DNA of 40,600 nt, taken from assembly GCA_015064295.1 (NCBI GenBank), contig SVSM01000013.1, forward strand, positions 1-40,600, given 5' to 3'. This DNA is from Oscillospiraceae bacterium. GTDB taxonomy: Bacteria; Bacillota; Clostridia; Oscillospirales; CAG-272. Within the stretch, counting starts at the first letter, position 1, and every line of letters begins with the position of its first letter. Position numbers and translations under genes: made by a program. Of the stretch, positions 32,609 to 40,311 are shown piece after piece. A model generated the notes under the pieces. It saw nothing but the letters and a program-made list of their open reading frames with translations. It did no database searches and had not been told where the DNA came from.

Positions 32609-33097
32609 ATGTCTTACACCCATTCCCTCTCCCCCTCCCGTCTTCGTGAGTACGTCACGATGTATGCTATCGGCTCGGTTTTGTACGCCCTGATCGAGAT
32701 CCTATTTCGCGGCTACACCCATTTTACAATGGTGATCACGGGCGGTATTTGCGGTATACTGCTTCACCGCATCCGCCGTCTTCGGAGCAAATCTCTGCTT
32801 CTGCGAGCCTTCCTTGGCTGTCTTGCCATTACCGGCGTGGAGCTTTCCGTTGGCATTTTGGTCAATCGGGTATGGAATCTCAAGGTATGGGATTACGGTT
32901 ATCAGCCGCTGAATCTTCTCGGACAGATCTGTCCCTTATTTTCCTTTTACTGGTTTTTGCTTACCTTTCCCGCCTTTTCCGTCAGCGATTTGGTGAGCCG
33001 ACATCTTTCACCCTGTCTTTACGGTGGGTTCTGCTTTGATCTTTTTCCATTTCTTTCCGAAAGGATCCGTTATGGCATCTTCCAAAAAACGCGCTAA
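32609..33097 (+). CDS. PF06541-type membrane protein (putative ABC-transporter type IV)
   Basis: The 162-residue protein has about five membrane segments and no soluble domain. Features of the family are EYVTMYAIGSVLYALIEILF at the N-terminus, GGICGILLHR, the conserved Glu in ITGVELSVGILVNR, and LKVWDYGYQPLNLLGQICP. The family is annotated as a putative ABC transporter permease but no ATPase is encoded nearby and the function is unknown. ATG at 32609 follows GGAGG at 5 bases. It overlaps the next gene by 26 bases. Confidence 0.85.
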   Translation: MSYTHSLSPSRLREYVTMYAIGSVLYALIEILFRGYTHFTMVITGGICGILLHRIRRLRSKSLLLRAFLGCLAITGVELSVGILVNRVWNLKVWDYGYQPLNLLGQICPLFSFYWFLLTFPAFSVSDLVSRHLSPCLYGGFCFDLFPFLSERIRYGIFQKTR

Positions 33098-34013
33098 AAT
33101 CTATGCCGCTAAGGTAAAGGCCGCCTTTCTTGTGATCGCGGTCGCAGTCGCCCTTCTGTTATACGCCTTCCCCGGTCTGCGAGCCAAGCTTTCGGAATAT
33201 TTTCCTTTTATGGATCCACCACGAGAGGAGACGCCGGTCACCGGGGATCTTGACGTTCATTTTATTGACGTGGGACAGGGAGATGCCTCGCTGATCCTGA
33301 CTCCGGAGGGCAACGCCATGCTCATCGATACGGGAGAGTCCTCGGAAAAGGAGCTCCTGATCGCCTACATAGAGTCTCTGGGTGTCAACGCGCTGGACTA
33401 TCTGGTTCTGACTCATCCCCACAGCGATCACATCGGTGGCGCCTCGGCAATCCTTTCCGCCTTTGAGGTGAAGGCGGTTTTGATGCCGGATGCTGAAACC
33501 GATACCGCAACCTTCCTTCGTGTTCTGGAAGCCATTGATGAGGAGGGGTGCGGCGTTACGGTACCGAAGGTGAATGACACCGTTACGCTTGGCAGTGCCG
33601 TCTTTACCGTCCTTGGCCCCGTTGACTCCTACCGAGATCTTAACGATATGAGCTTAGTCCTTCGTATGGATTACGGTTCCACCTCCTTCCTCTTTACCGG
33701 CGATGCCGAAGTCCCGTCGGAGGAGGATATGCTGGCCCGTCATCCCGCCTCGGCCTTCAAGGCTGACGTCCTTAAGCTGGGGCATCACGGCTCCTCAACG
33801 TCGACCTCCACAGCCTTTCTTTCGGCGGTCAGGCCCTCTTATGCCGTGGCCTCCTGCGGTGAGAACAACGAATACGGCCATCCTCACCGTGAGACCTTGT
33901 CCCTCCTGACAAACAAAAACATCACCCTGCTCCGCACCGACGAGGACGGTTCTGTCGTCTTCACCAGTAACGGAAGCAAGGTGATGCTCCTCTCACCGTC
34001 TACTCGCTCATAA
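33072..34013 (+). CDS. Membrane-anchored metallo-beta-lactamase-fold hydrolase (ComEC C-terminal-like)
   Basis: The 313-residue protein has a basic N-terminus, one membrane segment (about 16-34) and an extracytoplasmic metallo-beta-lactamase domain. The family opening is VHFIDVGQGDASLI (62-75), metal ligands are HPHSDH (115-120), the Asp of FTGDAE and the His pair of KLGHHGSS. This is the domain found at the C-terminus of the competence protein ComEC, here as a separate exported protein without the channel domain; homologues probably cleave nucleic acids or phosphodiesters outside the cell. ATG at 33072 follows GAAAGGA. Its stop lies inside the end of the convergent deacetylase gene. Confidence 0.88.
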   Translation: MASSKKRAKIYAAKVKAAFLVIAVAVALLLYAFPGLRAKLSEYFPFMDPPREETPVTGDLDVHFIDVGQGDASLILTPEGNAMLIDTGESSEKELLIAYIESLGVNALDYLVLTHPHSDHIGGASAILSAFEVKAVLMPDAETDTATFLRVLEAIDEEGCGVTVPKVNDTVTLGSAVFTVLGPVDSYRDLNDMSLVLRMDYGSTSFLFTGDAEVPSEEDMLARHPASAFKADVLKLGHHGSSTSTSTAFLSAVRPSYAVASCGENNEYGHPHRETLSLLTNKNITLLRTDEDGSVVFTSNGSKVMLLSPSTRS

Positions 34014-34701
34014 GAAGCTCGGAAACGGTGACGAACTGATACCCCTGTTCCATCAGCTTCGGAATAAAGATCCGAAGGGCGGCGGGGGTATTGCTTTTTC
34101 CCGACACAAAGTCATGGCAAAGAATGATTACCCCCGGCTCGGTATGCTCGACCACCGTTTGAGCGATGGCCTCTGCTGTCGGCTTTTTCCAGTCATTCGT
34201 ATCCACGGTCCAGAGTATGGGGATATAATCGAGTCGTTCAAGGGTCGTTGATACCGTTTGCGAGTATACGCCCTCCGGCGGCCGAAAGAGCTTTGGTCGA
34301 AATTCGGTCAGGTTCATTAAAATCGTCTCGGTTTCCAGCATTTCCCGATACAAGGTATCCGCTTCAATATTGGTCAAATGGGGGTGCGAATAGGTGTGAT
34401 TGCCGATTTCGTGTCCCGCTTCCATTTCTCGCTTTACCAGCTCAGGATGCTTTTCCACGTTGCTTCCGACCACAAAAAAGGTTGCCTTGATCCCGTATTC
34501 ATCCAGAATCTCAAGGATTTCCTCGGTGTAGGCCTTATGGGGGCCGTCGTCAAAGGTCAACGCGATTTTTTGTTCGGAGTTTTTATGCTTTCGACAGGGC
34601 TCCGGTGCCTCCGCATCGACTGAGCTTGTCAGAATGGCAGTCATCACCAGACAGAGCGCTACTCCCCGCAGAAGTCTTCTATCCCTCCGCCGTAAGCTCA
34701 T
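34000..34701 (-). CDS. Exported polysaccharide deacetylase (NodB domain)
   Basis: The 233-residue protein has an Arg-rich signal sequence or membrane anchor (1-30, MSLRRRDRRLLRG then a hydrophobic run) and a NodB homology domain. Motif 1 is TFDDGPH with catalytic base and metal Asp, motif 2 is HTYSHPHL with both metal His, motif 3 is RPPEG, and the later Asp and His are in VDTNDW and ILCHDF. Such enzymes remove acetyl groups from N-acetylglucosamine or N-acetylmuramic acid in peptidoglycan. The ATG overlaps the end of the upstream deacetylase gene by 23 bases. Its 3' end overlaps the metallo-beta-lactamase gene on the other strand by 14 bases. Confidence 0.9.
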   Translation of the reverse strand: MSLRRRDRRLLRGVALCLVMTAILTSSVDAEAPEPCRKHKNSEQKIALTFDDGPHKAYTEEILEILDEYGIKATFFVVGSNVEKHPELVKREMEAGHEIGNHTYSHPHLTNIEADTLYREMLETETILMNLTEFRPKLFRPPEGVYSQTVSTTLERLDYIPILWTVDTNDWKKPTAEAIAQTVVEHTEPGVIILCHDFVSGKSNTPAALRIFIPKLMEQGYQFVTVSELLMSE

Positions 34702-35482
34702 AGAGCGTTCCGAAGGTATATCCCTCGGCCTCCAGCTTTGTTAAATACGCATCCAGGATCGCGGCGTTGGTGGCAGAGGTGGGATGCAGAAGGAGAACTT
34801 CCCCGTTGTGGGTATGAGTCAGCAGCTTGTTCAGCGCTTTTTCCTCACTCATTTGTTTCTTATTATCCCAGTCTGCATAGGCATAGCTCCAGAAGATCGT
34901 CTTGTACCCGTTTTCCTTGGCGCACTTCAGATTTTCCTCACTGAACCGTCCCTCCGGAGGACGGTAAAAGGGCGCTATTTCGCTGCCGCAGGTCTCTTTC
35001 ATGATGGTATTCAGAGCCTCAAGCTCCGCCATAAAGGCGGCGGAATCGGTCACCTTTGACATATCGTGGTGTCGGTTGGTATGATTGCAAACCAGGTGTC
35101 CCTCGTCAACCATCCGTTTCACCAGCTCGGTGTTTCGGGTGATGAGATTCCCCAAGACAAAGAAGGCTCCGGGGGCGTTGTGCTGTTTTAGAATATCGAG
35201 AATCTTTTCAATGTTTCCGTTTTCATATCCTGCATCAAAGGTCAGGTAGATAACCTTACGGTCTTCTGTTGCCTTTTCATCAAGATAGTATCCTCCGTTC
35301 TCCTTAATAAAGGAAAACTCGGAGGGAAGCTCGGGTGGGGTCTGACTGTCATTGTTTTTACAATACCAGCTGTGTCGGTCGGTCGATTTCGTATCGGCCA
35401 CTACCGCCGCGCTGCTTGCGCGAACCGGTGCCGTTAAGGCGGTGACAGTCATAATAGCCGCCAGCATGGCACTTAATTTCAT
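34679..35482 (-). CDS. PdaA-like polysaccharide deacetylase (delta-lactam branch)
   Basis: The 267-residue exported protein has a signal peptide (1-23, ending PVRASSA) and a NodB domain. Motif 1 is TFDAGYENG, in which the second Asp of the usual DD pair is Ala; B. subtilis PdaA also departs here with TFDNGYENG. Motif 2 is NHTNRHHDM, motif 3 RPPEGRFSEENL and the C-terminal His is in LLLHPTS. The resemblance to PdaA suggests it makes muramic delta-lactam in the spore cortex, which fits a spore former; this is inference. ATG at 35482 follows AGGGGAT. The promoter is not obvious, as would be expected if a sporulation sigma factor were used. Confidence 0.85.
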   Translation of the reverse strand: MKLSAMLAAIMTVTALTAPVRASSAAVVADTKSTDRHSWYCKNNDSQTPPELPSEFSFIKENGGYYLDEKATEDRKVIYLTFDAGYENGNIEKILDILKQHNAPGAFFVLGNLITRNTELVKRMVDEGHLVCNHTNRHHDMSKVTDSAAFMAELEALNTIMKETCGSEIAPFYRPPEGRFSEENLKCAKENGYKTIFWSYAYADWDNKKQMSEEKALNKLLTHTHNGEVLLLHPTSATNAAILDAYLTKLEAEGYTFGTLYELTAEG

Positions 35483-35632
35483 GATTTATCCCCTTTTTCT
35501 TGACTGCTTGCGGCTGTTTTCGCCGCATGACTATTGTGCCTCGCATTCCGTGTTTGATTCCATGAATTTTTTTCATTTTTTGACAAAAGGCTTCAAGACT
35601 CCCGAAGTTTTTTCGGATTCCGAGAGAAGACC

Positions 35633-35661
35633 TTGCATTTTTCGTCCTTTTCGTGTATAAT
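35633..35661 (+). promoter_or_regulatory. Predicted sigma-A promoter of the DUF4317 gene
   Basis: TTGCAT (35633-35638) and TATAAT (35656-35661) with a 17-base spacer; AAAGGA at about 35680 and the ATG at 35692 follow. The 209-base gap to the divergent deacetylase gene holds a small hairpin at 35510-35526 (GCGGC/GCCGC) and otherwise nothing recognised. Confidence 0.8.
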
Positions 35662-35691
35662 AAGTAGCATCCAAATCGGAAAGGATACCTC

Positions 35692-36819
35692 ATGAACATC
35701 AAAGAAATCGCCGAAATCAAAAAACGCTTTCACGCAGAAAAAGGCAACATCTCCCGCATCCGCGGCTGTTGCGTAAACGAGAAAAAGGAAATCATCTCCC
35801 AATTTGACCAATCCCTCAACCTAATGTCCGTAGAAGAATCGGAGGAGGTGCTCTCTCTTCTGAAAAAGACGCTGTCAGGCTCTCTCGGACGCAATTTGAT
35901 TGACGTTTCCTTTACCAATCATCAGGTGCTTGACAGCGAGGAGCATCGTCTGCTCTCTGCCGTCCGCACCTCCCATCTTGCCGACGACGAGGCTGTTGGA
36001 CGTCTGTTTGACCGCATCCGCGCAGGCTACGAATCGGACGGCAATTATCTGATCCTCTTGGCCTCCGATTCCTACGACGTTCCCTCCTACTCCTCCGACG
36101 GTGAAAAGAAGGGAGATTCGAAAGGCGTCTACACCTATTTCCTCTGCGCCATCTGCCCCGTTAAGATGACGCGGTCTACCCTGGGCTACCGGATGGTAGA
36201 GCATCAGCTCCGCAACAACACACCCGATTGGGTCATTGCACCGCCTCAGGCCGGCTTCCTTTTCCCCGCCTTCGACGGCCGTACCGCCAATATCTATAAC
36301 GTTCTGTTCTACACAAGAGACGTATCCGACAACCGCGAGGAGCTGGTCGACGCCCTCTTCCGCAGCACCGTTCCTATGCCTGCCGCCACGCAAAAGCAGG
36401 CCTTCCAAACCATGATTCGCGATACCCTTGCCGAGGAATTGAGTATTGACGTCGTTAAGACGGTTCAGGAGCAGATCGGTACCATGATCGAGGAGCACAA
36501 GGCCCTTAAGGACCCTGATCCCCTGGTGGTATCCAAGCATACCGTCAGCGACCTCCTGCGGAGCTGCGGTGTGGAGGAGGCACGGGTGGATTCCTTTGGG
36601 GAACGGTTTGACGAGACCTTCGGCGAAAAGGCCGAGGTGCCACCGCAGAATCTGTTGAACGTCAAGCAATTTGAGGTCAAGACCCCAAGCGTCAGCATTC
36701 GCCTCACAGCCGAGACCTCCGATCTTGTGGAAACGCGGGTGATCGACGGACAGAAGTACATCCTCGTCCGTGCCGAGGGCGTCGTTGAAGTTAACGGCGT
36801 TGAGATCTCCATTACATAA
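35692..36819 (+). CDS. DUF4317 family protein
   Basis: The 375-residue soluble protein begins MNIKEIAEIKKRF and has the motif ISRIRGCCVNEKKEII, followed by CPVKMT and PPQAGFLFPAFDGRTANIYN in the middle. These match DUF4317 as I know it from Firmicutes: a conserved cytoplasmic protein without known function. There is no signal peptide or membrane segment. It forms a single-gene unit with its own promoter and terminator, between the deacetylase pair and the EF-G paralogue. Confidence 0.85.
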   Translation: MNIKEIAEIKKRFHAEKGNISRIRGCCVNEKKEIISQFDQSLNLMSVEESEEVLSLLKKTLSGSLGRNLIDVSFTNHQVLDSEEHRLLSAVRTSHLADDEAVGRLFDRIRAGYESDGNYLILLASDSYDVPSYSSDGEKKGDSKGVYTYFLCAICPVKMTRSTLGYRMVEHQLRNNTPDWVIAPPQAGFLFPAFDGRTANIYNVLFYTRDVSDNREELVDALFRSTVPMPAATQKQAFQTMIRDTLAEELSIDVVKTVQEQIGTMIEEHKALKDPDPLVVSKHTVSDLLRSCGVEEARVDSFGERFDETFGEKAEVPPQNLLNVKQFEVKTPSVSIRLTAETSDLVETRVIDGQKYILVRAEGVVEVNGVEISIT

Positions 36820-36836
36820 CGTCGTAACGAAGCAGT

Positions 36837-36868
36837 AAAACGCTCGCAGGTACCCCTGCGAGCGTTTT
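36837..36868 (+). terminator. Terminator of the DUF4317 gene
   Basis: AAAACGCTCGCAGG (36837-36850), loop TACC, CCTGCGAGCGTTTT (36855-36868), then more T. It starts 17 bases after the stop codon. Confidence 0.93.
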
Positions 36869-36884
36869 TGCACAATAGCCAAAG

Positions 36885-36911
36885 AAACAGGCCCCGTTTC
36901 GGGGCCTGTTT
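36885..36911 (-). terminator. Terminator of the EF-G paralogue gene
   Basis: AAACAGGCCCCG (36885-36896) and CGGGGCCTGTTT (36900-36911) pair around TTT. On the minus strand the stem is followed by TTTCTTT, 16 bases after the stop at 36928. It could also back up the plus-strand terminator. Confidence 0.88.
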
Positions 36912-36927
36912 TCATGGTATCGTATGA

Positions 36928-38985
36928 TTATTCCTCAGTGCCGGCTTCCGCGATGATCTTCTGAGCGATATTGGCGGGGACCTCCTCGTAGCGAACGAAC
37001 CGATAGCCGAAGGTGCCCTTGCCTTGGGACATGGCACGCAGGGCGATGGGATAATCGGTCATTTCCGACTGGGGAACTTCAGCATCCAGGATCTGATATC
37101 CCTTCTTACCGGGGATGTGGTCCATGCCGAGAACGCGGCCGCGGCGCTTGTTCAGGTCGCCGATCACGTCACCGACGATATCATCGGGAACCGTGACCTT
37201 CAGCTCGCCAACCGGCTCAAGAAGAACGGGATTTGCCTTCACCAGCTCCTTATAGGCCAGGTTAGCGGCCAGCTTGAACGCCATTTCCGAGGAGTCTACG
37301 TCGTGATAGGAGCCGTCGTACAGATCAGCAGCCAGATTGACCATGGGGTATCCGGCCAGAACGCCCTTCTGCATGGCTTCAACCAGGCCCTTTTCCACTG
37401 CCGGGAAGAAGTTCTTCGGCACGGCTCCGCCAACCACCGATTCGGTAAAGGTAAGGCCGTCGGCCTCACCGGGAGAGAAGGTGATCTTGACGTGACCGTA
37501 CTGACCGTGACCGCCCGACTGCTTCTTATGCTTGCCCTCCACCTGAATACGCTTCTTGATGGTCTCGCGGTAGGCGATCTTGGGCTTGGTCAGTTCAACA
37601 TCCACGTTGTTGCGGGCCTTCAGGCGGGTGGTAATGATATCGAGATGGATATCTCCGAGTCCCGAGATCAAAAGCTGCTTGGTCTCGGCGTTATTCTCAA
37701 AGTTAATGGTCTTATCCTCGTCGCGGAGGCGGTTGATACCGGAAGCGATCTTATCCTCGTCGCCCTTGCTCTTGGGACGAATGGCCATAGTCATATAGGG
37801 CTCGGGATATTCGGTCATCCGGTAGGGCTTCATATCCAGATTGGTGAGAGTATCGTTGGTGGCGGTATCGTTGAGCTTTTGGATCATACCGATGTCACCG
37901 CAGGCAAGGGAATCCACCTCAACGGTCTTCTTGCCGCGAACCTCGTAAATATGACCGAACTTTTCCACCGCGCCGGAACGGAGATTCTTCAACGACATGG
38001 TATTATTCAGATTTCCGCTCATGACCTTGAAGAAGGTCTGCTTACCGAAGGAATCGGCGACGGTCTTGAACACGAAGATCGCCGGCTCCGCGGCTTCCTT
38101 ATCGATGGCAACCACGTCGCCATCCACGTTCTTTTCCACCTTCTTGGCGGTGTGGCGGGGATAGGACTCGTTGATCGTATCAAGAAGTGTCGCAACACCC
38201 CACATCTTTCCTGCCGACCCGCAAATGACGGGACAGATAGAGCCATCAATAATTCCTTGATGAATCGCTTCCACCGCTTCCTCACGAGTGATCTCCTCGC
38301 CTGCGAAATACTTTTCCATAAGCTCATCACTGGTTTCAGCAATCGCTTCAAGAAGCATATCTCGGTAAGTATCAACGTCGTCCTTGAATTCGTCGGGGAT
38401 CAATCCCTCGTCATACGTACCATCCTTATTGAACACACGAGTCTTGAGATCAATAAGATTCAGGAAGCCGGTAACCGCACCGTTTTCAACCATCGGGATA
38501 AAGAGCGGGCAAATACGCTTTCCGAAGGCCTCACGGAGCTGTTCGAATATCTTACGGAAACGACACTCGGGATCGTCGAACTTATTGATGAAGATCGACT
38601 TGGGAAGGCCAGCCTCGGTGGCGTATTCCCATGCCAGCTGGGCACCGACCTCAACACCCGCCTTGCCGTCGACAACGATCAGGGCGGCATCGGCTGCGCG
38701 AATGCACTGCTTGACCTCGCCGACAAAATCCAAGTAGCCGGGCGTGTCAAGAATATTGATCTTTACACCCTTCCAAATTGCAGGGGCAACGGCAGACTGG
38801 ATCGAAAAGCCGCGCTTGATCTCCTCCGTGTCATAATCGCATACCGTGTTGCCTTCCGAGGGCTTTCCGAGGCGGTCGGTTGCCTTGCTTAAGAAAAGCA
38901 TTGCCTCGGCAAGAGACGTCTTACCCGAGCCACCGTGGCCGAGCAAGCAGACGTTGCGAATTTGAGAGGTTGCAAACTTGTTCAT
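36928..38985 (-). CDS. Elongation factor G-like GTPase (EF-G paralogue)
   Basis: The 685-residue protein has all five EF-G domains. G1 is GHGGSGKTS (16-24) instead of the canonical GHIDAGKTT. Switch I reads TEEIKRGFSIQS. G3 is DTPGYLDF (80-87), with Tyr84 where translational GTPases have the catalytic His. G4 is NKFD (134-137). Domain IV has SGGHGQYGHV and domain V DLNKRRGRVLGMD. These differences place it in the EF-G-2-like paralogue group and not in the standard fusA encoded with rpsL-rpsG. It may act in translocation under special conditions or in ribosome recycling; the role is not known from sequence. It has its own promoter and terminator. Confidence 0.88.
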   Translation of the reverse strand: MNKFATSQIRNVCLLGHGGSGKTSLAEAMLFLSKATDRLGKPSEGNTVCDYDTEEIKRGFSIQSAVAPAIWKGVKINILDTPGYLDFVGEVKQCIRAADAALIVVDGKAGVEVGAQLAWEYATEAGLPKSIFINKFDDPECRFRKIFEQLREAFGKRICPLFIPMVENGAVTGFLNLIDLKTRVFNKDGTYDEGLIPDEFKDDVDTYRDMLLEAIAETSDELMEKYFAGEEITREEAVEAIHQGIIDGSICPVICGSAGKMWGVATLLDTINESYPRHTAKKVEKNVDGDVVAIDKEAAEPAIFVFKTVADSFGKQTFFKVMSGNLNNTMSLKNLRSGAVEKFGHIYEVRGKKTVEVDSLACGDIGMIQKLNDTATNDTLTNLDMKPYRMTEYPEPYMTMAIRPKSKGDEDKIASGINRLRDEDKTINFENNAETKQLLISGLGDIHLDIITTRLKARNNVDVELTKPKIAYRETIKKRIQVEGKHKKQSGGHGQYGHVKITFSPGEADGLTFTESVVGGAVPKNFFPAVEKGLVEAMQKGVLAGYPMVNLAADLYDGSYHDVDSSEMAFKLAANLAYKELVKANPVLLEPVGELKVTVPDDIVGDVIGDLNKRRGRVLGMDHIPGKKGYQILDAEVPQSEMTDYPIALRAMSQGKGTFGYRFVRYEEVPANIAQKIIAEAGTEE

Positions 38986-39075
38986 GGTGAAAATCTCCTT
39001 GGTTATATATTAACGGCATGGCCGCAACGGAACATCCGGCTGAATGCGCCCGGTTTTCGGGTTGCCATTATATTC

Positions 39076-39104
39076 ATTATATCGTACAATTTGTTACTTT
39101 TCAA
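39076..39104 (-). promoter_or_regulatory. Predicted sigma-A promoter of the EF-G paralogue gene
   Basis: On the minus strand TTGAAA (39099-39104) and TATAAT (39076-39081) with a 17-base spacer. The leader is about 84 bases with a short CCCG/CGGG hairpin and ends in AAGGAG before the ATG at 38985. The rest of the 311-base gap up to tsf contains only the tsf terminator at 39261. Confidence 0.82.
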
Positions 39105-39260
39105 TAGTTTCAAAGAAATTTTTGCCTTTATTCAGTAGAAATCAATCGACATTTTTTATCTATTATGCACAATTTTCTCCAACAACTTTCCATGAACGTT
39201 TCCCCGGATATGGTCATTTTGTCTTTTACTTCTGATGCAGAAATCCCCAAAAAACGCAAA

Positions 39261-39288
39261 AAAAGGACCTCCCGCAGGAGGTCCTTTT
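39261..39288 (-). terminator. Terminator of the rpsB-tsf operon
   Basis: AAAAGGACCTCC (39261-39272), loop CGCA, GGAGGTCCTTTT (39277-39288). On the minus strand the stem is followed by a T-rich run, 8 bases after the tsf stop. Confidence 0.93.
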
Positions 39289-39296
39289 CTTTACAA

Positions 39297-40220
39297 TTAC
39301 TGAACGAGCTTAGCGATCTCGGCGGCAAAGTCCTCTTCTCTCTTCTGGAGGCCTTCGCCCTTCTCGTAGCGATAGAAGTTGGTGAGCTTGATCGTAGCGC
39401 CCAGCTGCTTGGCAACCGACTCAACGTACTTGGCAACGCTCATGGAGTCGTCCTTTACGTAAGCCTGGTCAGCAAGGCAGACCTGCTCGTAGAACTTGCC
39501 CAGCTTACCGGTAGCCATCTTCTCAATGATCGCATCGGGCTTGGAGGCATTCTTGGGATCGTTCTTAATCTGGGAAGCGATGATGCTCTTCTCTTCCTCG
39601 ATGCGGGAAGCAGGAACAGCGTCGCGGTCAACAAACTCGCAGTTCATAGCGGCAACCTGGAGAGTCACGTTCTTGGACATCTCGGCAAATGCCTCGGTAG
39701 CGGCGGTAGCATCGTCGGTATCGAAGGTGACGATAACGCCGGTGGTGCCGTGGCCGTGGATGTAGGTGTTCAGATGGCCTTCTGCCACGAGGAAGCGACG
39801 GATGGTGATGTTTTCCTTGATGGTAGCGATCTTCTCAACCAGAGCATCGGCAACGGTGAGATCGGTACCGTCGAACTTGCAGGCCTTGAGAGCCTCAACA
39901 TCGGCAGGCTTGAGAGCCAGGATGGTACGGAGCAGACCGGCGACAAACTCCAGGAACTGATCGTTCTTGGCAACGAAGTCAGTCTCGGCGTTTACCTCGA
40001 TCATGGCAGCGGTGGTGCCTTCACGAAGGATGGAAACGATACCCTCGGCGGCGATACGGTCTGCCTTCTTGGCGGCGGTGGCAAGGCCTCTTTCACGAAG
40101 GACCTTGATGGCCTCCTCAACGTTACCGTCGGTCTCGGTGAGTGCCTTCTTGCACTCCATCATGCCGCAACCGGTCTTGGCGCGGAGCTCTGCTACTTGC
40201 TTAGCGGTAATAACAGCCAT
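39297..40220 (-). CDS. tsf: Elongation factor Ts
   Basis: EF-Ts is the nucleotide exchange factor of EF-Tu. The 307-residue protein has the UBA-like N-terminal domain (TAKQVAELRAKTGCGMMECK), the exchange motif TDFVAKNDQF and the dimerisation/core region to the C-terminus. ATG at 40220 follows AAAGGAA. The gene follows rpsB in the usual order and ends in a strong terminator; pyrH and frr, often next, are not here. Confidence 0.96.
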   Translation of the reverse strand: MAVITAKQVAELRAKTGCGMMECKKALTETDGNVEEAIKVLRERGLATAAKKADRIAAEGIVSILREGTTAAMIEVNAETDFVAKNDQFLEFVAGLLRTILALKPADVEALKACKFDGTDLTVADALVEKIATIKENITIRRFLVAEGHLNTYIHGHGTTGVIVTFDTDDATAATEAFAEMSKNVTLQVAAMNCEFVDRDAVPASRIEEEKSIIASQIKNDPKNASKPDAIIEKMATGKLGKFYEQVCLADQAYVKDDSMSVAKYVESVAKQLGATIKLTNFYRYEKGEGLQKREEDFAAEIAKLVQ

Positions 40221-40265
40221 TTTCTGTAATTCCTTTCGATTGTAAATTCTGATATATCGGACAAA

Positions 40266-40291
40266 TCCGGAATCTTATGCAAGACTCCGGA
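40266..40291 (-). terminator. Intercistronic hairpin between rpsB and tsf (possible attenuator)
   Basis: On the minus-strand transcript TCCGGAGTCTT pairs with AAGATTCCGGA around GCAT, 11 bp with one G-U pair; on the plus strand that pair would be A-C, so the structure belongs to the minus-strand RNA. Only a short T-rich stretch (TTTGTCC) follows, so it would act as a partial terminator or as a stability element that lowers tsf relative to rpsB. Confidence 0.5.
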
Positions 40292-40311
40292 CGTCCCTTT
40301 ATGATACGAAA

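Noticed and set aside
35483..35600. Sigma-G or sigma-A promoter for the deacetylase pair
   Set aside because: CACAATA and nearby sequences match a sporulation -10 only partly and no matching -35 was convincing; I make no call.
37024..38892. Long open frame on the plus strand opposite the EF-G paralogue (about 620 codons)
   Set aside because: Same reason: antisense of a clear GTPase gene, with composition that follows from the codon usage of the real gene.
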